From positions 1-62,393 of the forward strand of contig CAILZB010000096.1 in the NCBI GenBank assembly GCA_903838565.1: a stretch of DNA of 62,393 nucleotides, given 5' to 3'. The notes beneath the pieces were generated by a model. It saw only the letters and a list, made by a program, of their open reading frames with translations, was not told the origin of the DNA and did not search any database. Source of the stretch: an uncultured beta proteobacterium (GTDB lineage: Bacteria; Pseudomonadota; Gammaproteobacteria; Burkholderiales; Burkholderiaceae_C). A program made the position numbers and the translations under genes. Positions within the stretch are counted from its first letter, which is position 1, and every line of letters starts with the position of its first letter. Below, piece by piece: positions 25,930-36,602 of the stretch.

Positions 25930-25951
25930 GACGCCTTGCGGAGCGTCTTTT
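25930..25951 (+). terminator. Weak intrinsic terminator after GGDEF-EAL gene
   Basis: A five-base stem (GACGC / GCGTC) with an eight-base loop is followed by four T, ten bases after the stop. The stem is short, so confidence is moderate. Confidence 0.5.
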
Positions 25952-26066
25952 CGGTTGATTCGGTGCCCGGCCTGCGCATCACGGAAATACTGTGTCATGT
26001 CAAGGAATAGTCCACATTTTTGTGGAAAATGGCGCGGTCACAATGCTTCCTGCAGTGCGACGGAAA

Positions 26067-27239
26067 ATGAAAGAACCCATGCGTCAAACAGTATCCTTTT
26101 CCCGAACTTCACGTGCTGCTTTGTTGTTGGCCCTGGGCTTGACGGCACTCACGGCGCTGGCCGAGGACGGCGCGCGTCCAAGCACGCCAGCCGTGGCCGG
26201 AACGCCGGTCAAGGTCACGGCCGAGATGACGGGCGCGGGCATCGTCTCCAGCGGTGTGGCGCCGCTGCCGATTCCTCCGGTCACTGGCAGCCGCAAGAAC
26301 CCCGTGCCGTCCTGGGGCAAGCCGCTGCCGTACCCGGTCGTGATCGCCGACCGACGCAACAACCGCTTGATCGAGATTGCGCCCGACAAGAGCATCGTCT
26401 GGGAGTTTGTCTCTCCCAGTCTGGCGGTGTACCGGGGCAACGAGGATGTGAATTTCTCCGCCGACGGCAAGACGCTGGCGGTGAGCGAAGAGGACAACTT
26501 CGACATCCACCTGGTCGACTACGAGAAGAAGGCGCTGACCTGGACCTATGGCACGCCCGACACCAAAGGCAAGGGGCCAGGCTTTTTGAATTATCCCGAC
26601 GACGCGCACATGCTGGCCGACGGCAAGGTCATCACCGCCGACATCCGCAACTGCCGCATCATCATCGTCGACCCCAAGACCGACCAGATCACCACGCAGT
26701 GGGGCACGCCGGGCAAGTGCCGGCACAAGCCGCCGCATGAACTCGCGCACGCCAACGGCGCCACGCCGCTGGAGAACGGCGACATCCTGGTGACGGAGAT
26801 CTCCGACGCCTGGATCTCGCGCATCACGCGCGAGGGCAAGGTGCTGTGGAGCGTGAAGGCGCCCAACATCCGCTACCCGTCGGACGCCTTTATGACGGTG
26901 GACGGCAAGCAGGTGATCGTAGCGGACTTCTGGAAACCCGGCCGCGTCGTGATCTTCGACCCGGCCACGCGCAAGATCAGCTGGGAGTATTTCGTCAAGG
27001 AAGGCGAGGGCATGCTGGACCATTCCAGCATTGCACGCGAGTTGCCCGACACCCACGACATCTTCATTGTGGACGATCTGCACGACCGCGTCATGGTGAT
27101 TGACCGTCAGAGCAAGAAGATCATCTGGCAATACGGAGAGAAGCTGGTCAAGGGGCACAAGCCAGGCCTGTTGTTCTACCCTGACGGCTTCGACATCGAT
27201 GTGTTCCGCGACTGGAAGGCGGCATTGGGCAAGCGCTGA
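26067..27239 (+). CDS. Secreted beta-propeller protein (PQQ-/arylsulfotransferase-like repeats)
   Basis: About 390 residues with an N-terminal signal (RAALLLALGLTALTALA). The body has repeated blades: VVIADRRNNRLIEIAPDK, NFDIHLVDYEKKALTWTYG, CRIIIVDPKTDQITTQWG, ISRITREGKVLWSVKAP, RVVIFDPATRKISWEYF and RVMVIDRQSKKIIWQYG. This is a six- to seven-bladed propeller of the kind found in arylsulfotransferase-like or NHL proteins. No enzyme motif is recognised. ATG 26067 and in-frame ATG 26079 are both possible; upstream frame extensions spoil the signal. It lies between the c-di-GMP gene and phaB without an obvious link. Confidence 0.75.
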   Translation: MKEPMRQTVSFSRTSRAALLLALGLTALTALAEDGARPSTPAVAGTPVKVTAEMTGAGIVSSGVAPLPIPPVTGSRKNPVPSWGKPLPYPVVIADRRNNRLIEIAPDKSIVWEFVSPSLAVYRGNEDVNFSADGKTLAVSEEDNFDIHLVDYEKKALTWTYGTPDTKGKGPGFLNYPDDAHMLADGKVITADIRNCRIIIVDPKTDQITTQWGTPGKCRHKPPHELAHANGATPLENGDILVTEISDAWISRITREGKVLWSVKAPNIRYPSDAFMTVDGKQVIVADFWKPGRVVIFDPATRKISWEYFVKEGEGMLDHSSIARELPDTHDIFIVDDLHDRVMVIDRQSKKIIWQYGEKLVKGHKPGLLFYPDGFDIDVFRDWKAALGKR

Positions 27240-27265
27240 AGCGGCATTGACGGGCCAACCACGTG

Positions 27266-27296
27266 TGTCGGGTTACACCACGTTAACCCGACCTAC
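27266..27296 (+). repeat. REP-like palindrome, copy C
   Basis: TGTCGGGTTA, then TAACCCGACCTAC after a ten-base centre: the same palindrome and orientation as the copy at 11161. It sits between the propeller gene and phaB, 26 bases after a stop codon. Confidence 0.75.
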
Positions 27297-27401
27297 GAAC
27301 TTTGTAATCGGTCGGCCTGGGTGTTTTCCGCAAGCCAGGCGACAGAATTTGCCGCTACAGTTCGCATTGGTACGACATATTTTCAATAAAGGAGCAAGAC
27401 C

Positions 27402-28139
27402 ATGAGTCAAAAAGTAGCTTACGTCACCGGCGGCATGGGTGGCATCGGAACCGCCATTTGCCAGCGCATGAGCAAGGAAGGCTTCACCGTGATCGCGGGT
27501 TGCGGCCCCACGCGTGACCACGCCAAGTGGATTGCCGAGCAGGCGGCGCTGGGTTATACGTTTCACGCCTCCGTGGGCAACGTGGGCGACTGGGAGTCCA
27601 CGGTTGCGGCCTTTCAGAAAGTCATGGCCGAGCACGGCCGCGTCGATGTGCTGGTGAACAATGCCGGCATCACGCGCGACGGACAGTTCCGCAAGATGAG
27701 CAAGGCCGACTGGGATGCGGTGATCTCCACCAACCTCGACAGCATGTTCAACGTCACCAAGCAGGTGATCGAAGGCATGATCGAGCGCACCTGGGGTCGC
27801 ATCATCAACATCAGCTCGGTCAACGGCCAAAAGGGCCAGTTCGGCCAGACCAACTACTCCACCGCCAAGGCCGGCTTGCACGGCTTCACCATGGCGCTGG
27901 CGCAGGAAGTCGCTTCCAAGGGCGTCACGGTCAACACCGTGAGCCCGGGCTACATCGGCACGGAGATGGTCAAGGCCATCCGCCCCGAAGTGCTGGAAAA
28001 GATTGTCGGCACCGTTCCGGCTAAACGCCTGGGGACGCCGGAAGAGATTGCCTCCATCATTGCCTGGCTGGCGTCGGACGAAGGTGGCTACGCCACGGGC
28101 GCCGACTTCTCGGTCAACGGTGGCCTGCACATGGGCTGA
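27402..28139 (+). CDS. phaB: Acetoacetyl-CoA reductase
   Basis: Reduces acetoacetyl-CoA with NADPH to (R)-3-hydroxybutyryl-CoA, the substrate of PhaC. The 245 residues match the PhaB length. The N-terminus is VAYVTGGMGGIGTAICQ; the catalytic serine is in NISSVNGQKGQFGQ and Tyr152/Lys156 in NYSTAKAG. The ending TGADFSVNGGLHMG is characteristic of PhaB. AAAGGAG precedes the ATG. It is separated from phaCA by four other genes and has its own upstream region with a REP-like element, so it is probably transcribed independently. Confidence 0.95.
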   Translation: MSQKVAYVTGGMGGIGTAICQRMSKEGFTVIAGCGPTRDHAKWIAEQAALGYTFHASVGNVGDWESTVAAFQKVMAEHGRVDVLVNNAGITRDGQFRKMSKADWDAVISTNLDSMFNVTKQVIEGMIERTWGRIINISSVNGQKGQFGQTNYSTAKAGLHGFTMALAQEVASKGVTVNTVSPGYIGTEMVKAIRPEVLEKIVGTVPAKRLGTPEEIASIIAWLASDEGGYATGADFSVNGGLHMG

Positions 28140-28173
28140 TCCCCCGCGTCGAAGCTTCTGTGCTTCGATCCAG

Positions 28174-28196
28174 ACCCCGCTGCGGCGGGGTTTTTC
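28174..28196 (+). terminator. Intrinsic terminator after phaB
   Basis: A seven-base stem (ACCCCGC / GCGGGGT) with a four-base loop is followed by a T-run. A second imperfect hairpin with arms TCGAAGC / GCTTCGA lies just upstream. Together they make a convincing end to the phaB transcript. Confidence 0.85.
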
Positions 28197-28654
28197 ATTG
28201 GCGCTGCGCTTTCATTTGGTTGCGATCATTACACCGGGGGTGGCGCTTCTTTTCGGCCTGGCTGGCATCATGGCTTCAACCAAGCGGAGCCACATGAGAT
28301 GAGCATTTACCTTCACCAGCAATTGAGCCTTTTCGCCGGCGTGGGCCTGAACCTGTGTCGATCCGGCGGCCAGACATCGGCCGCCATCCCCGGTGCCAGC
28401 ATGAAGCTGAGCGATCGCGCCGCCCTGGCAGCGCGTCGCAAACTGGCCGGCTTCAGCCGCCTGGCTGACCAGCGTGCAGCGGGCACCCCTGTCGATGCTG
28501 GCGGCCGGAGTCAAGCCAATTAGTTCCGCTTGAAACCGCTGCTGCGCTGGCGCTTTCGCCGACGCAGCATGAAATTCCTCGAAGGCGTCGTTGCTATCAT
28601 CGCTACACTGCCGATGGTGGCAGGAAGCGCCGTAACCCTTTTCGAGGACCCCCA
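28197..28654. other. Intergenic stretch with no supported gene
   Basis: About 460 bases between the phaB terminator and the DHH gene. A 74-codon plus-strand frame (28299-28523) and a 150-codon minus-strand frame (28212-28664) exist, but neither has a good ribosome-binding site, recognisable domain or natural composition. The last 60 bases before the DHH gene include CTACACTG, a possible -10 like element, which would place the promoter of that gene here. Otherwise nothing was seen. Confidence 0.5.
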
Positions 28655-29587
28655 ATGAATGCAAAGAAATTTCGCCTGGTGACCCGCAGTGATTTCGACG
28701 GCCTGGTGTGCGCCGTGCTGTTGAATGAGCTGGACCTGATCGACGAAATTTCCTTTGTCCACCCCAAGGACATGCAGGATGGCAAGATCGCCATCACCGA
28801 GCGCGACATCACCACGAATCTGCCGTACGTGGCCGCCGCGCACATGGTGTTTGATCACCACGAATCGGAAACCGTGCGCAACACCGGCGAGCGCAAGAAC
28901 CACATCATTCTGGCCGATGCGCCGTCGGCCGCGCGCGTGGTCTACAACTATTACGGTGGCAAGCCCGCCTTCCCGCGCGTCACCGACGCCATGATGGATG
29001 CGGTGGACAAGGCCGATTCGGCGCAATTCAGCCGCGATGAGATCCTCAACCCCGCCGACTGGCCGCTGTTGAACTTTCTGATGGATTCGCGCACCGGCCT
29101 GGGCCGCTTTCGCGATTTCCGCATCAGCAATTACACGCTGATGATGGACCTGATCAAGTACTGCGCGAACCACGGCATCGACGAAATCCTGACGCTGCCC
29201 GACGTCAAGGAGCGGGTGGATATCTATTTCGCCAGCGTCGACAAGGCCAAGGAGCAGATCCAGCGCTGCACCACGGTGCACAAGAATCTGGCGGTGCTGG
29301 ACCTGCGTGGCGAAGAGACCATCTGGGCGACCAACCGCTTCATGATCTACGCGCTGTTTCCCCAGACCAACATCTCGATCCACGTGCTGTGGGGCGTGCA
29401 GAAGAGCAATACGGTGTTCGCCACCGGCAAATCGATCCTGGACCGCAGCAGCAAGACGAATGTGGGCGAGCTGATGCTGTCCTATGGCGGCGGCGGGCAC
29501 AACGCGGCCGGCACTTGCCAGGTGGCCAACGACCAGGCGGCCACCGTGTTGCAGGCGTTGATCACGCGCATCAACCAGGACGGTTGA
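28655..29587 (+). CDS. DHH-family phosphoesterase (exopolyphosphatase-like)
   Basis: A 310-residue DHH/DHHA1 phosphoesterase. Metal-binding motifs are SDFDG (Asp13, Asp15), the name-giving DHH at 67-69 in VFDHHESE, and the C-terminal DHHA1 motif YGGGGHNAAGTCQ. Relatives hydrolyse short oligonucleotides, cyclic dinucleotides, bisphosphates or polyphosphate; the lack of other domains leaves the substrate open. A GAGGA site precedes the ATG. Its stop abuts the stop of the opposite-strand gene without any gap. Confidence 0.85.
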   Translation: MNAKKFRLVTRSDFDGLVCAVLLNELDLIDEISFVHPKDMQDGKIAITERDITTNLPYVAAAHMVFDHHESETVRNTGERKNHIILADAPSAARVVYNYYGGKPAFPRVTDAMMDAVDKADSAQFSRDEILNPADWPLLNFLMDSRTGLGRFRDFRISNYTLMMDLIKYCANHGIDEILTLPDVKERVDIYFASVDKAKEQIQRCTTVHKNLAVLDLRGEETIWATNRFMIYALFPQTNISIHVLWGVQKSNTVFATGKSILDRSSKTNVGELMLSYGGGGHNAAGTCQVANDQAATVLQALITRINQDG

Positions 29588-30268
29588 TCAATCGGCGGAC
29601 ACACACGCGGATTGCGCCAGCGCCACCAGCTGGCCGCCCGCGTCCTGCACCCAGCCCACCACCTGCACGCGCTGCGGCTGCGTGCCCTCGGGCAAGTTCA
29701 TGGGGCGCGACTCGATCAGCCGCAACTGACCCGAAGGCATGTGAGCCAGATCCCAGGAAGTCACCAGCATGTTGCGCACCAGATTTCGGGCGATGGGCGT
29801 GCCATCGCTGCCTGCGGGAATCGGCTCCATCAGCAGCAGCACCGCGGTCCAGGGGCCGCCGCTGGCGGGCGTGAGTTCAATGGACGTGCCGACGTAGTTC
29901 GCCAGCGCCGGTCCGCGCGCGACCCGAACGCTGCGGCGGTTCGCCGTCAGCGATGGGCCTTGCAGTGACCACGCCTTCGGTGCGGCGGCATGCAGCATGT
30001 CCAGCCGCACCAGCGCGTCGCGCGTGGCCGCGGCGGACAACGGCGCATCATCGCCGCTGGCGCCGGGAACGATCCAGTCCAGCACCAGGGTGTCGGCGCT
30101 GGTCAGCTGCTGGCTCGCTTCGGGCGCTCTCCAGCAGTCCTCGCAATCGGCACTGATGAATCGTTCGGCCAGCGCCAGCGGCGTGGGCTGGCTGTCGCTC
30201 GAGCAGACCGACTGGGCTTGCGCCAGAGCCGCGCTGGCGGCAACGATCAGGGTGGTGAGTAACTTCAT
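29588..30268 (-). CDS. Secreted protein of unknown function with CxxC motif
   Basis: A 226-residue protein with a clear signal peptide (LLTTLIVAASAALAQAQ). The mature part begins with Cys-rich VCSSDSQP and then FISADCEDCWRAPEA, where DCEDC gives a CxxC pair that could be a thioredoxin-like or DUF1223-like site. The rest shows alternating strands and helices with no family I can name. The ATG at 30268 is preceded by GGAG; a TTG nine bases upstream is a less likely start. It is divergent from the helicase gene, with only 27 bases between the start codons. Confidence 0.7.
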   Translation of the reverse strand: MKLLTTLIVAASAALAQAQSVCSSDSQPTPLALAERFISADCEDCWRAPEASQQLTSADTLVLDWIVPGASGDDAPLSAAATRDALVRLDMLHAAAPKAWSLQGPSLTANRRSVRVARGPALANYVGTSIELTPASGGPWTAVLLLMEPIPAGSDGTPIARNLVRNMLVTSWDLAHMPSGQLRLIESRPMNLPEGTQPQRVQVVGWVQDAGGQLVALAQSACVSAD

Positions 30269-30284
30269 GGGCTCCAAGCTTCCT

Positions 30285-30290
30285 ACAATC
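30285..30290 (+). promoter_or_regulatory. Possible -10 element of the helicase gene
   Basis: TACAAT lies six bases before the helicase ATG, which would put the transcription start at or next to the start codon, giving a leaderless or nearly leaderless message. No Shine-Dalgarno is visible, which fits. No clear -35 was identified, so this is tentative. Confidence 0.35.
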
Positions 30291-30295
30291 GACGC

Positions 30296-32662
<2,367 letters not shown>

Positions 32663-32680
32663 CGATTCAACCGAAACGAC

Positions 32681-33070
32681 ATGGAAGAACTGTTGATCGT
32701 TGCTGTTCAGTTTCTGTTCGAGTTGGCGTTCAACGTGCTCGTCGATCTGACCTTCGAATGGCCATTTAGAAACCGCAATCGACCCGAGCCGGACGCTATT
32801 TTGGTATGGTGCGTGGTGTGGTTTGGACTTGGATGTTTGATCGCAGGGGCCTCATTGATCGTCCTGAGCCACAGTGTTATTTCTGTGCCGGCGCTTCGCA
32901 TCGTCAACCTGGTGGCATCTCCGGTCACTGCGGCCTTACTTTCGAAAGCAATTGCCCGGCGGCGCGCGCGGACCAACGGGTTCATCGTCCCGCGCAACCA
33001 TTTCTGGATGGCGTTCTGGTTTACGCTGGGATTGGCGCTGGTGCGGTTTGCCTACGCCAAGCACACCTGA
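32681..33070 (+). CDS. Small membrane protein of unknown function
   Basis: A 129-residue protein with three or four hydrophobic segments: LLIVAVQFLFELAFNVLVDL, ILVWCVVWFGLGCLIAGASL, LRIVNLVASPVTAALLSKAI and a last one near WMAFWFTLGLALV. Basic loops (FRNRNRPEPD, ARRRARTNG) separate them. No family is recognised. It starts 18 bases after the helicase stop without a clear ribosome-binding site, and GC content is lower than in its neighbours, which may indicate later acquisition. Confidence 0.6.
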   Translation: MEELLIVAVQFLFELAFNVLVDLTFEWPFRNRNRPEPDAILVWCVVWFGLGCLIAGASLIVLSHSVISVPALRIVNLVASPVTAALLSKAIARRRARTNGFIVPRNHFWMAFWFTLGLALVRFAYAKHT

Positions 33071-33130
33071 ACTCTCGCAAGCGATCGATTTGGAAGCGTA
33101 AAGTCGCACATTGGAATTTACCTGGACTTG

Positions 33131-34627
33131 ATGGCTCCCTTGACGATGCGAAACCTTCTCCTTCAATCAAAATTTTGTCGTCTGGCAGCGTGCATTTCGC
33201 TTGCTGTCATTGTGACTGCCAGCCACGCCGCCACCCAATCCATCCATCCCTGCCGCGTTCCGGGTTTTCACACCGAAGTGCAGTGCGGTGTGCTGCAACG
33301 CGCGCTGGATCCGGCGCGTCCTTCCGGCACACAGATCGACGTGCACTACGTGGTGGTGCCGGCGCTGGCGCGGCGCAAGCTGGCCGACCCGGTGTTCTTT
33401 CTGGCGGGTGGTCCGGGGCAGAGCGCGATTGGCGTGGCGCCGATGGTCGCGCAGCAGATGAGCCGCCTGAACAACCGGCGCGATCTGGTGTTCGTGGACC
33501 AGCGCGGCACCGGCAGATCAGCGCCGCTGATGTGCGATGAAGACAGCAAGGCGACGCTCTCGCAGCTGCTGGACCGCAAGCGCCACGACGTCCTGCTGCA
33601 GCAATGTCTGGCGCAGTTGCAGAAACTGCCCTATGGCGACCTGCGCTTTTTCACCACCACGCTGGCGATGCAGGACGTGGACGCGGTGCGCCAGGCGCTG
33701 GGCGCCGAGCGAGTGAATCTGGTCGGCGCCTCCTACGGCACACGCGCCGCGCTGGAGTACCAGCGAGTGTTCCCGCGGGCCGTGCGGCGCAGTGTGATCG
33801 ACAGCGTGGCACCACCCGACATGGTGTTGCCGGCGAGCGCGTCCACCGACAACCAGGCAACTCTCGATGCGCTGCTGAGTGCGTGCGAACACGAGGCGAA
33901 CTGCGCCAGGACTTACCCGCAACTGCGCAACGACTGGAGCCACTTGCTCGCAAGTTTGCCCAAAGCGGCGACGGTCACGCATCCGCTCACGGGCGTGAGC
34001 GAGCAGCTGACGCTCACGCGCGAGACGCTGCTGGGCGGCGTGCGCACGCCGCTGTATTCGCCGGTGACGACTTCGGCGCTGCCGCAGGCCATCAGCGAGG
34101 CGGCGCAGGGACGCTTTGAGGCGCTGCTGGCGCTGGGCAGCGGCCTTGGCGCACGTGGCGCGAACCGCATGGCCGAGGGCATGCACTTTTCCGTGGTCTG
34201 CGCCGAAGACATGGCGCACCTGAACGCCACGGCGGACCGGCCAGGGCGTGACTTCGGCAACGAGTTCAGCCAGCTCTATGTCGATGCCTGCAGCCTCTGG
34301 CCACGAGGCAGCGTGGAGAGCGCCTTCTATTCCATTCCCGTCAGCAAAAGCCCGGTGCTGGTGCTCAGCGGTGGCATCGACCCTGTGACACCACCGCGCC
34401 ACGGTGCGCGCGTGGCGCAGGCGCTGGGTCCCATGGCGCGGCACGTGGTGGTGCCTAATGCGGGCCATGTCGTGATGGGTCTGGGCTGCATGCACGACGT
34501 GCTGTTTCGCTTCATCGATGCGGCTGAGAACACCGATGCGATGAAGGTCGACGCCAACTGCGCCGTGAAGATTCCACGACCGCCAGCATTTGTTCCGGTG
34601 TCGCGGGCCGGGCAGGGCGCGCCATGA
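33131..34627 (+). CDS. Secreted alpha/beta hydrolase (TAP-like proline iminopeptidase family)
   Basis: A 498-residue alpha/beta hydrolase with a signal peptide (LAACISLAVIVTASHA). The oxyanion/loop region reads VFFLAGGPGQSAIG, then VFVDQRGTGRSAPL, the nucleophile elbow GASYGTR (Ser201), Asp in LSGGIDPVTPP and His in PNAGHVVMG. These are features of tripeptidyl/prolyl aminopeptidase-like hydrolases. ATG 33131 and ATG 33146 are both acceptable; the second starts closer to the signal. Its stop overlaps the start of the ABC ATPase gene by four bases. Confidence 0.85.
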   Translation: MAPLTMRNLLLQSKFCRLAACISLAVIVTASHAATQSIHPCRVPGFHTEVQCGVLQRALDPARPSGTQIDVHYVVVPALARRKLADPVFFLAGGPGQSAIGVAPMVAQQMSRLNNRRDLVFVDQRGTGRSAPLMCDEDSKATLSQLLDRKRHDVLLQQCLAQLQKLPYGDLRFFTTTLAMQDVDAVRQALGAERVNLVGASYGTRAALEYQRVFPRAVRRSVIDSVAPPDMVLPASASTDNQATLDALLSACEHEANCARTYPQLRNDWSHLLASLPKAATVTHPLTGVSEQLTLTRETLLGGVRTPLYSPVTTSALPQAISEAAQGRFEALLALGSGLGARGANRMAEGMHFSVVCAEDMAHLNATADRPGRDFGNEFSQLYVDACSLWPRGSVESAFYSIPVSKSPVLVLSGGIDPVTPPRHGARVAQALGPMARHVVVPNAGHVVMGLGCMHDVLFRFIDAAENTDAMKVDANCAVKIPRPPAFVPVSRAGQGAP

Positions 34628-35433
34628 TCGAGATCGAACAGCTCGCGAAATCCTTTGCGGCCGCGCCCGCACCGCGCAAGGGCCTGTCGCTGGCGAACCT
34701 GTCTTTCAGGCGCAGCGCCGCACCGATGGTCCACGCCGTGCGCAACGTGAGCGTCACCGCACCCAACGGCCACATCACCGGGCTGCTCGGTCCCAACGGT
34801 GCGGGCAAGACCACCACGCTGCGCATGCTGGCCGGACTCATCACGCCCGATGCGGGGCGTATGAACGTGGACGGCATCGACGTGGTGGCACGTCCGCAAG
34901 CGGCACTGGCGACCATGGGCGTGCTCAGCGACGCGCGCGGTCTTTATCCGCGCCTCAGCGCGCGCGAAAACATTGTGTACTTTGGCCGGCTGCAGGGCAT
35001 GAGCCGAGATGCCGCCCACGCCCGTGCCGAAACCCTGGCGCAGATGCTGGACATGAAAGCGTTGCTGGAGCGCCGCACCGAGGGCTTCAGCCAGGGCGAG
35101 CGTATGAAGACGGCACTGGCCCGCGCGCTGGTGCACGACCCGGCGAACATCGTGCTGGACGAACCCACCAACGGCCTGGACGTGCTGGCCACGCGCGCCC
35201 TGCGGGAATCACTGCGTTTTCTGCGCACCCCCGCAGGCGGAGCGAAGTGCATCATCTTTTCCACGCACATCATGCAGGAGGTGCAGCGCCTGTGCGACAG
35301 CGTAGTGGTGATGTCAAAAGGCTGTACCGTCGCCAGTGGCACGGTGGACGAGTTGCTGCAACGCACCGGCGAAAGTGATTTTGAGGAGGCCTTTGTGAAG
35401 CTGGCATTTGACTCACTGGAGAATCAGGCATGA
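34624..35433 (+). CDS. natA: ABC transporter ATPase, NatA-like
   Basis: A 269-residue ATPase of the ABC-2 exporter type. Walker A is GLLGPNGAGKTTTLRML, the signature is a variant GFSQGERMK, and Walker B is NIVLDEPTNGLDVLA, followed by FSTHIMQEVQRLCD. It most resembles NatA, part of Na+ or drug efflux ABC pairs. It overlaps both the hydrolase gene before it (4 bases) and the permease gene after it (4 bases), so the three are translationally coupled. Substrate is unknown. Confidence 0.88.
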   Translation: MIEIEQLAKSFAAAPAPRKGLSLANLSFRRSAAPMVHAVRNVSVTAPNGHITGLLGPNGAGKTTTLRMLAGLITPDAGRMNVDGIDVVARPQAALATMGVLSDARGLYPRLSARENIVYFGRLQGMSRDAAHARAETLAQMLDMKALLERRTEGFSQGERMKTALARALVHDPANIVLDEPTNGLDVLATRALRESLRFLRTPAGGAKCIIFSTHIMQEVQRLCDSVVVMSKGCTVASGTVDELLQRTGESDFEEAFVKLAFDSLENQA

Positions 35434-36602
35434 ACCCCTGGCGCAGCGCCCTGGCCGTGTTCCGCAAGGAGTTGCTCGACGCGATGCGCGACCGGCGTAC
35501 CTTGCTCGTGGTCCTGTTCTCTGCCGTCCTGATGGGGCCGCTGGTGCTGATGGCTTTGTCAGGCCTCATCGCCTCTTTTGAAGCCAAGGCCGAGCAACGC
35601 GAACTGGTGGTGGCGGGAATCCAATACGCGCCCAGTTTGAGGAACTATGTCGAACGTCAGACCTGGACCCTGAGGGAGGCTCCAAGCGACTACGAACAGC
35701 GACTCAAGGACTCCAAGCTGGGTGATCCGGTGCTGGTAATTGCTAAGAATTTCGAGGCTGACCTGCTGCGTGGCGACAGTCCCGAAGTCGAACTCGTGAG
35801 CCACAGCGCGAACCAGCAGAGCCAGAACGGTGCGCGTCGCGTGGCCGATCTGCTGCGCGGTTTCAGTCAGGAACGGGTGGGATTGACGCTGGCGCTGCGC
35901 GGCGTCTCGCTGGACCTGCTCACGCCCATGAAGGTGCAGGAAGTTGATCTGGCGAGTAACCAGACCCGCGCGGCACAGTTCACCGGCATGGTGGCCATCA
36001 TGGTGCTGCTGGCCGTGGTTTCGGGTGCGATGAATGCGGCGCTGGACAGCACGGCCGGCGAGCGCGAGCGTGGCTCGCTGGAGCCGCTGCTGATGAACCC
36101 GGTGGGTGGCATGTCGCTGGTGCTGGGCAAGTGGGGCGCGGTCGCGGTCGTGAGCATGCTGGTTGCGGTGCTGAGCTGCCTGAGCTTTCTGCCGGGTCAG
36201 TGGCTGCTGCGCAGCGACACGCTGCAGGCGATGTTCCAGTTCGGCTGGACCGAAGTGGCGCTGTTTCTGGTGGTGCTGCTGCCTTTTTCCGCGGCGGTCT
36301 CGGCCGTGCTGATGGCGGTGGCGATTCGCTGCAAGAGCTTCAAGGAAGCGCAGGCCAACAGCACCGTGGTGGTGATGGCGGTGTCGCTGATGCCCCTGGT
36401 GTCGCTGTTCAACCAGAACGGGGAAGAGCCCTGGCATCTATGGGTTCCGGCGCTGGCGCAAAACACCTTGATGACGCGCGTTCTAAAGGGTGAGGGCCTG
36501 AGCGTTTCGCAGTTGATGGTGCCGCTGTTCGTGTGCGCGGTGCTCACCGTCGCCGGATTGTGGTTTGTCGCGCGCCGTCTGCGCGGCGCCGCGGTCAAGT
36601 GA
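35430..36602 (+). CDS. natB: ABC-2 type permease, NatB-like
   Basis: A 390-residue membrane protein pairing with the NatA-like ATPase. One N-terminal helix (TLLVVLFSAVLMGPLVLMAL), a large extracytoplasmic domain of about 150 residues, then five helices, e.g. FTGMVAIMVLLAVVSGAMN and EVALFLVVLLPFSAAVS. The motif AALDSTAGERERGSLEPLL is the typical ABC-2/NatB cytoplasmic coupling stretch. The 3' end overlaps the opposite-strand BPSS1780-like gene by 8 bases. Confidence 0.88.
   Translation: MNPWRSALAVFRKELLDAMRDRRTLLVVLFSAVLMGPLVLMALSGLIASFEAKAEQRELVVAGIQYAPSLRNYVERQTWTLREAPSDYEQRLKDSKLGDPVLVIAKNFEADLLRGDSPEVELVSHSANQQSQNGARRVADLLRGFSQERVGLTLALRGVSLDLLTPMKVQEVDLASNQTRAAQFTGMVAIMVLLAVVSGAMNAALDSTAGERERGSLEPLLMNPVGGMSLVLGKWGAVAVVSMLVAVLSCLSFLPGQWLLRSDTLQAMFQFGWTEVALFLVVLLPFSAAVSAVLMAVAIRCKSFKEAQANSTVVVMAVSLMPLVSLFNQNGEEPWHLWVPALAQNTLMTRVLKGEGLSVSQLMVPLFVCAVLTVAGLWFVARRLRGAAVK

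Noticed and set aside
28212..28664. 150-codon minus-strand frame and 74-codon plus-strand frame in the phaB-DHH gap
   Set aside because: Overlapping frames without support; region looks like an intergenic spacer with a promoter.
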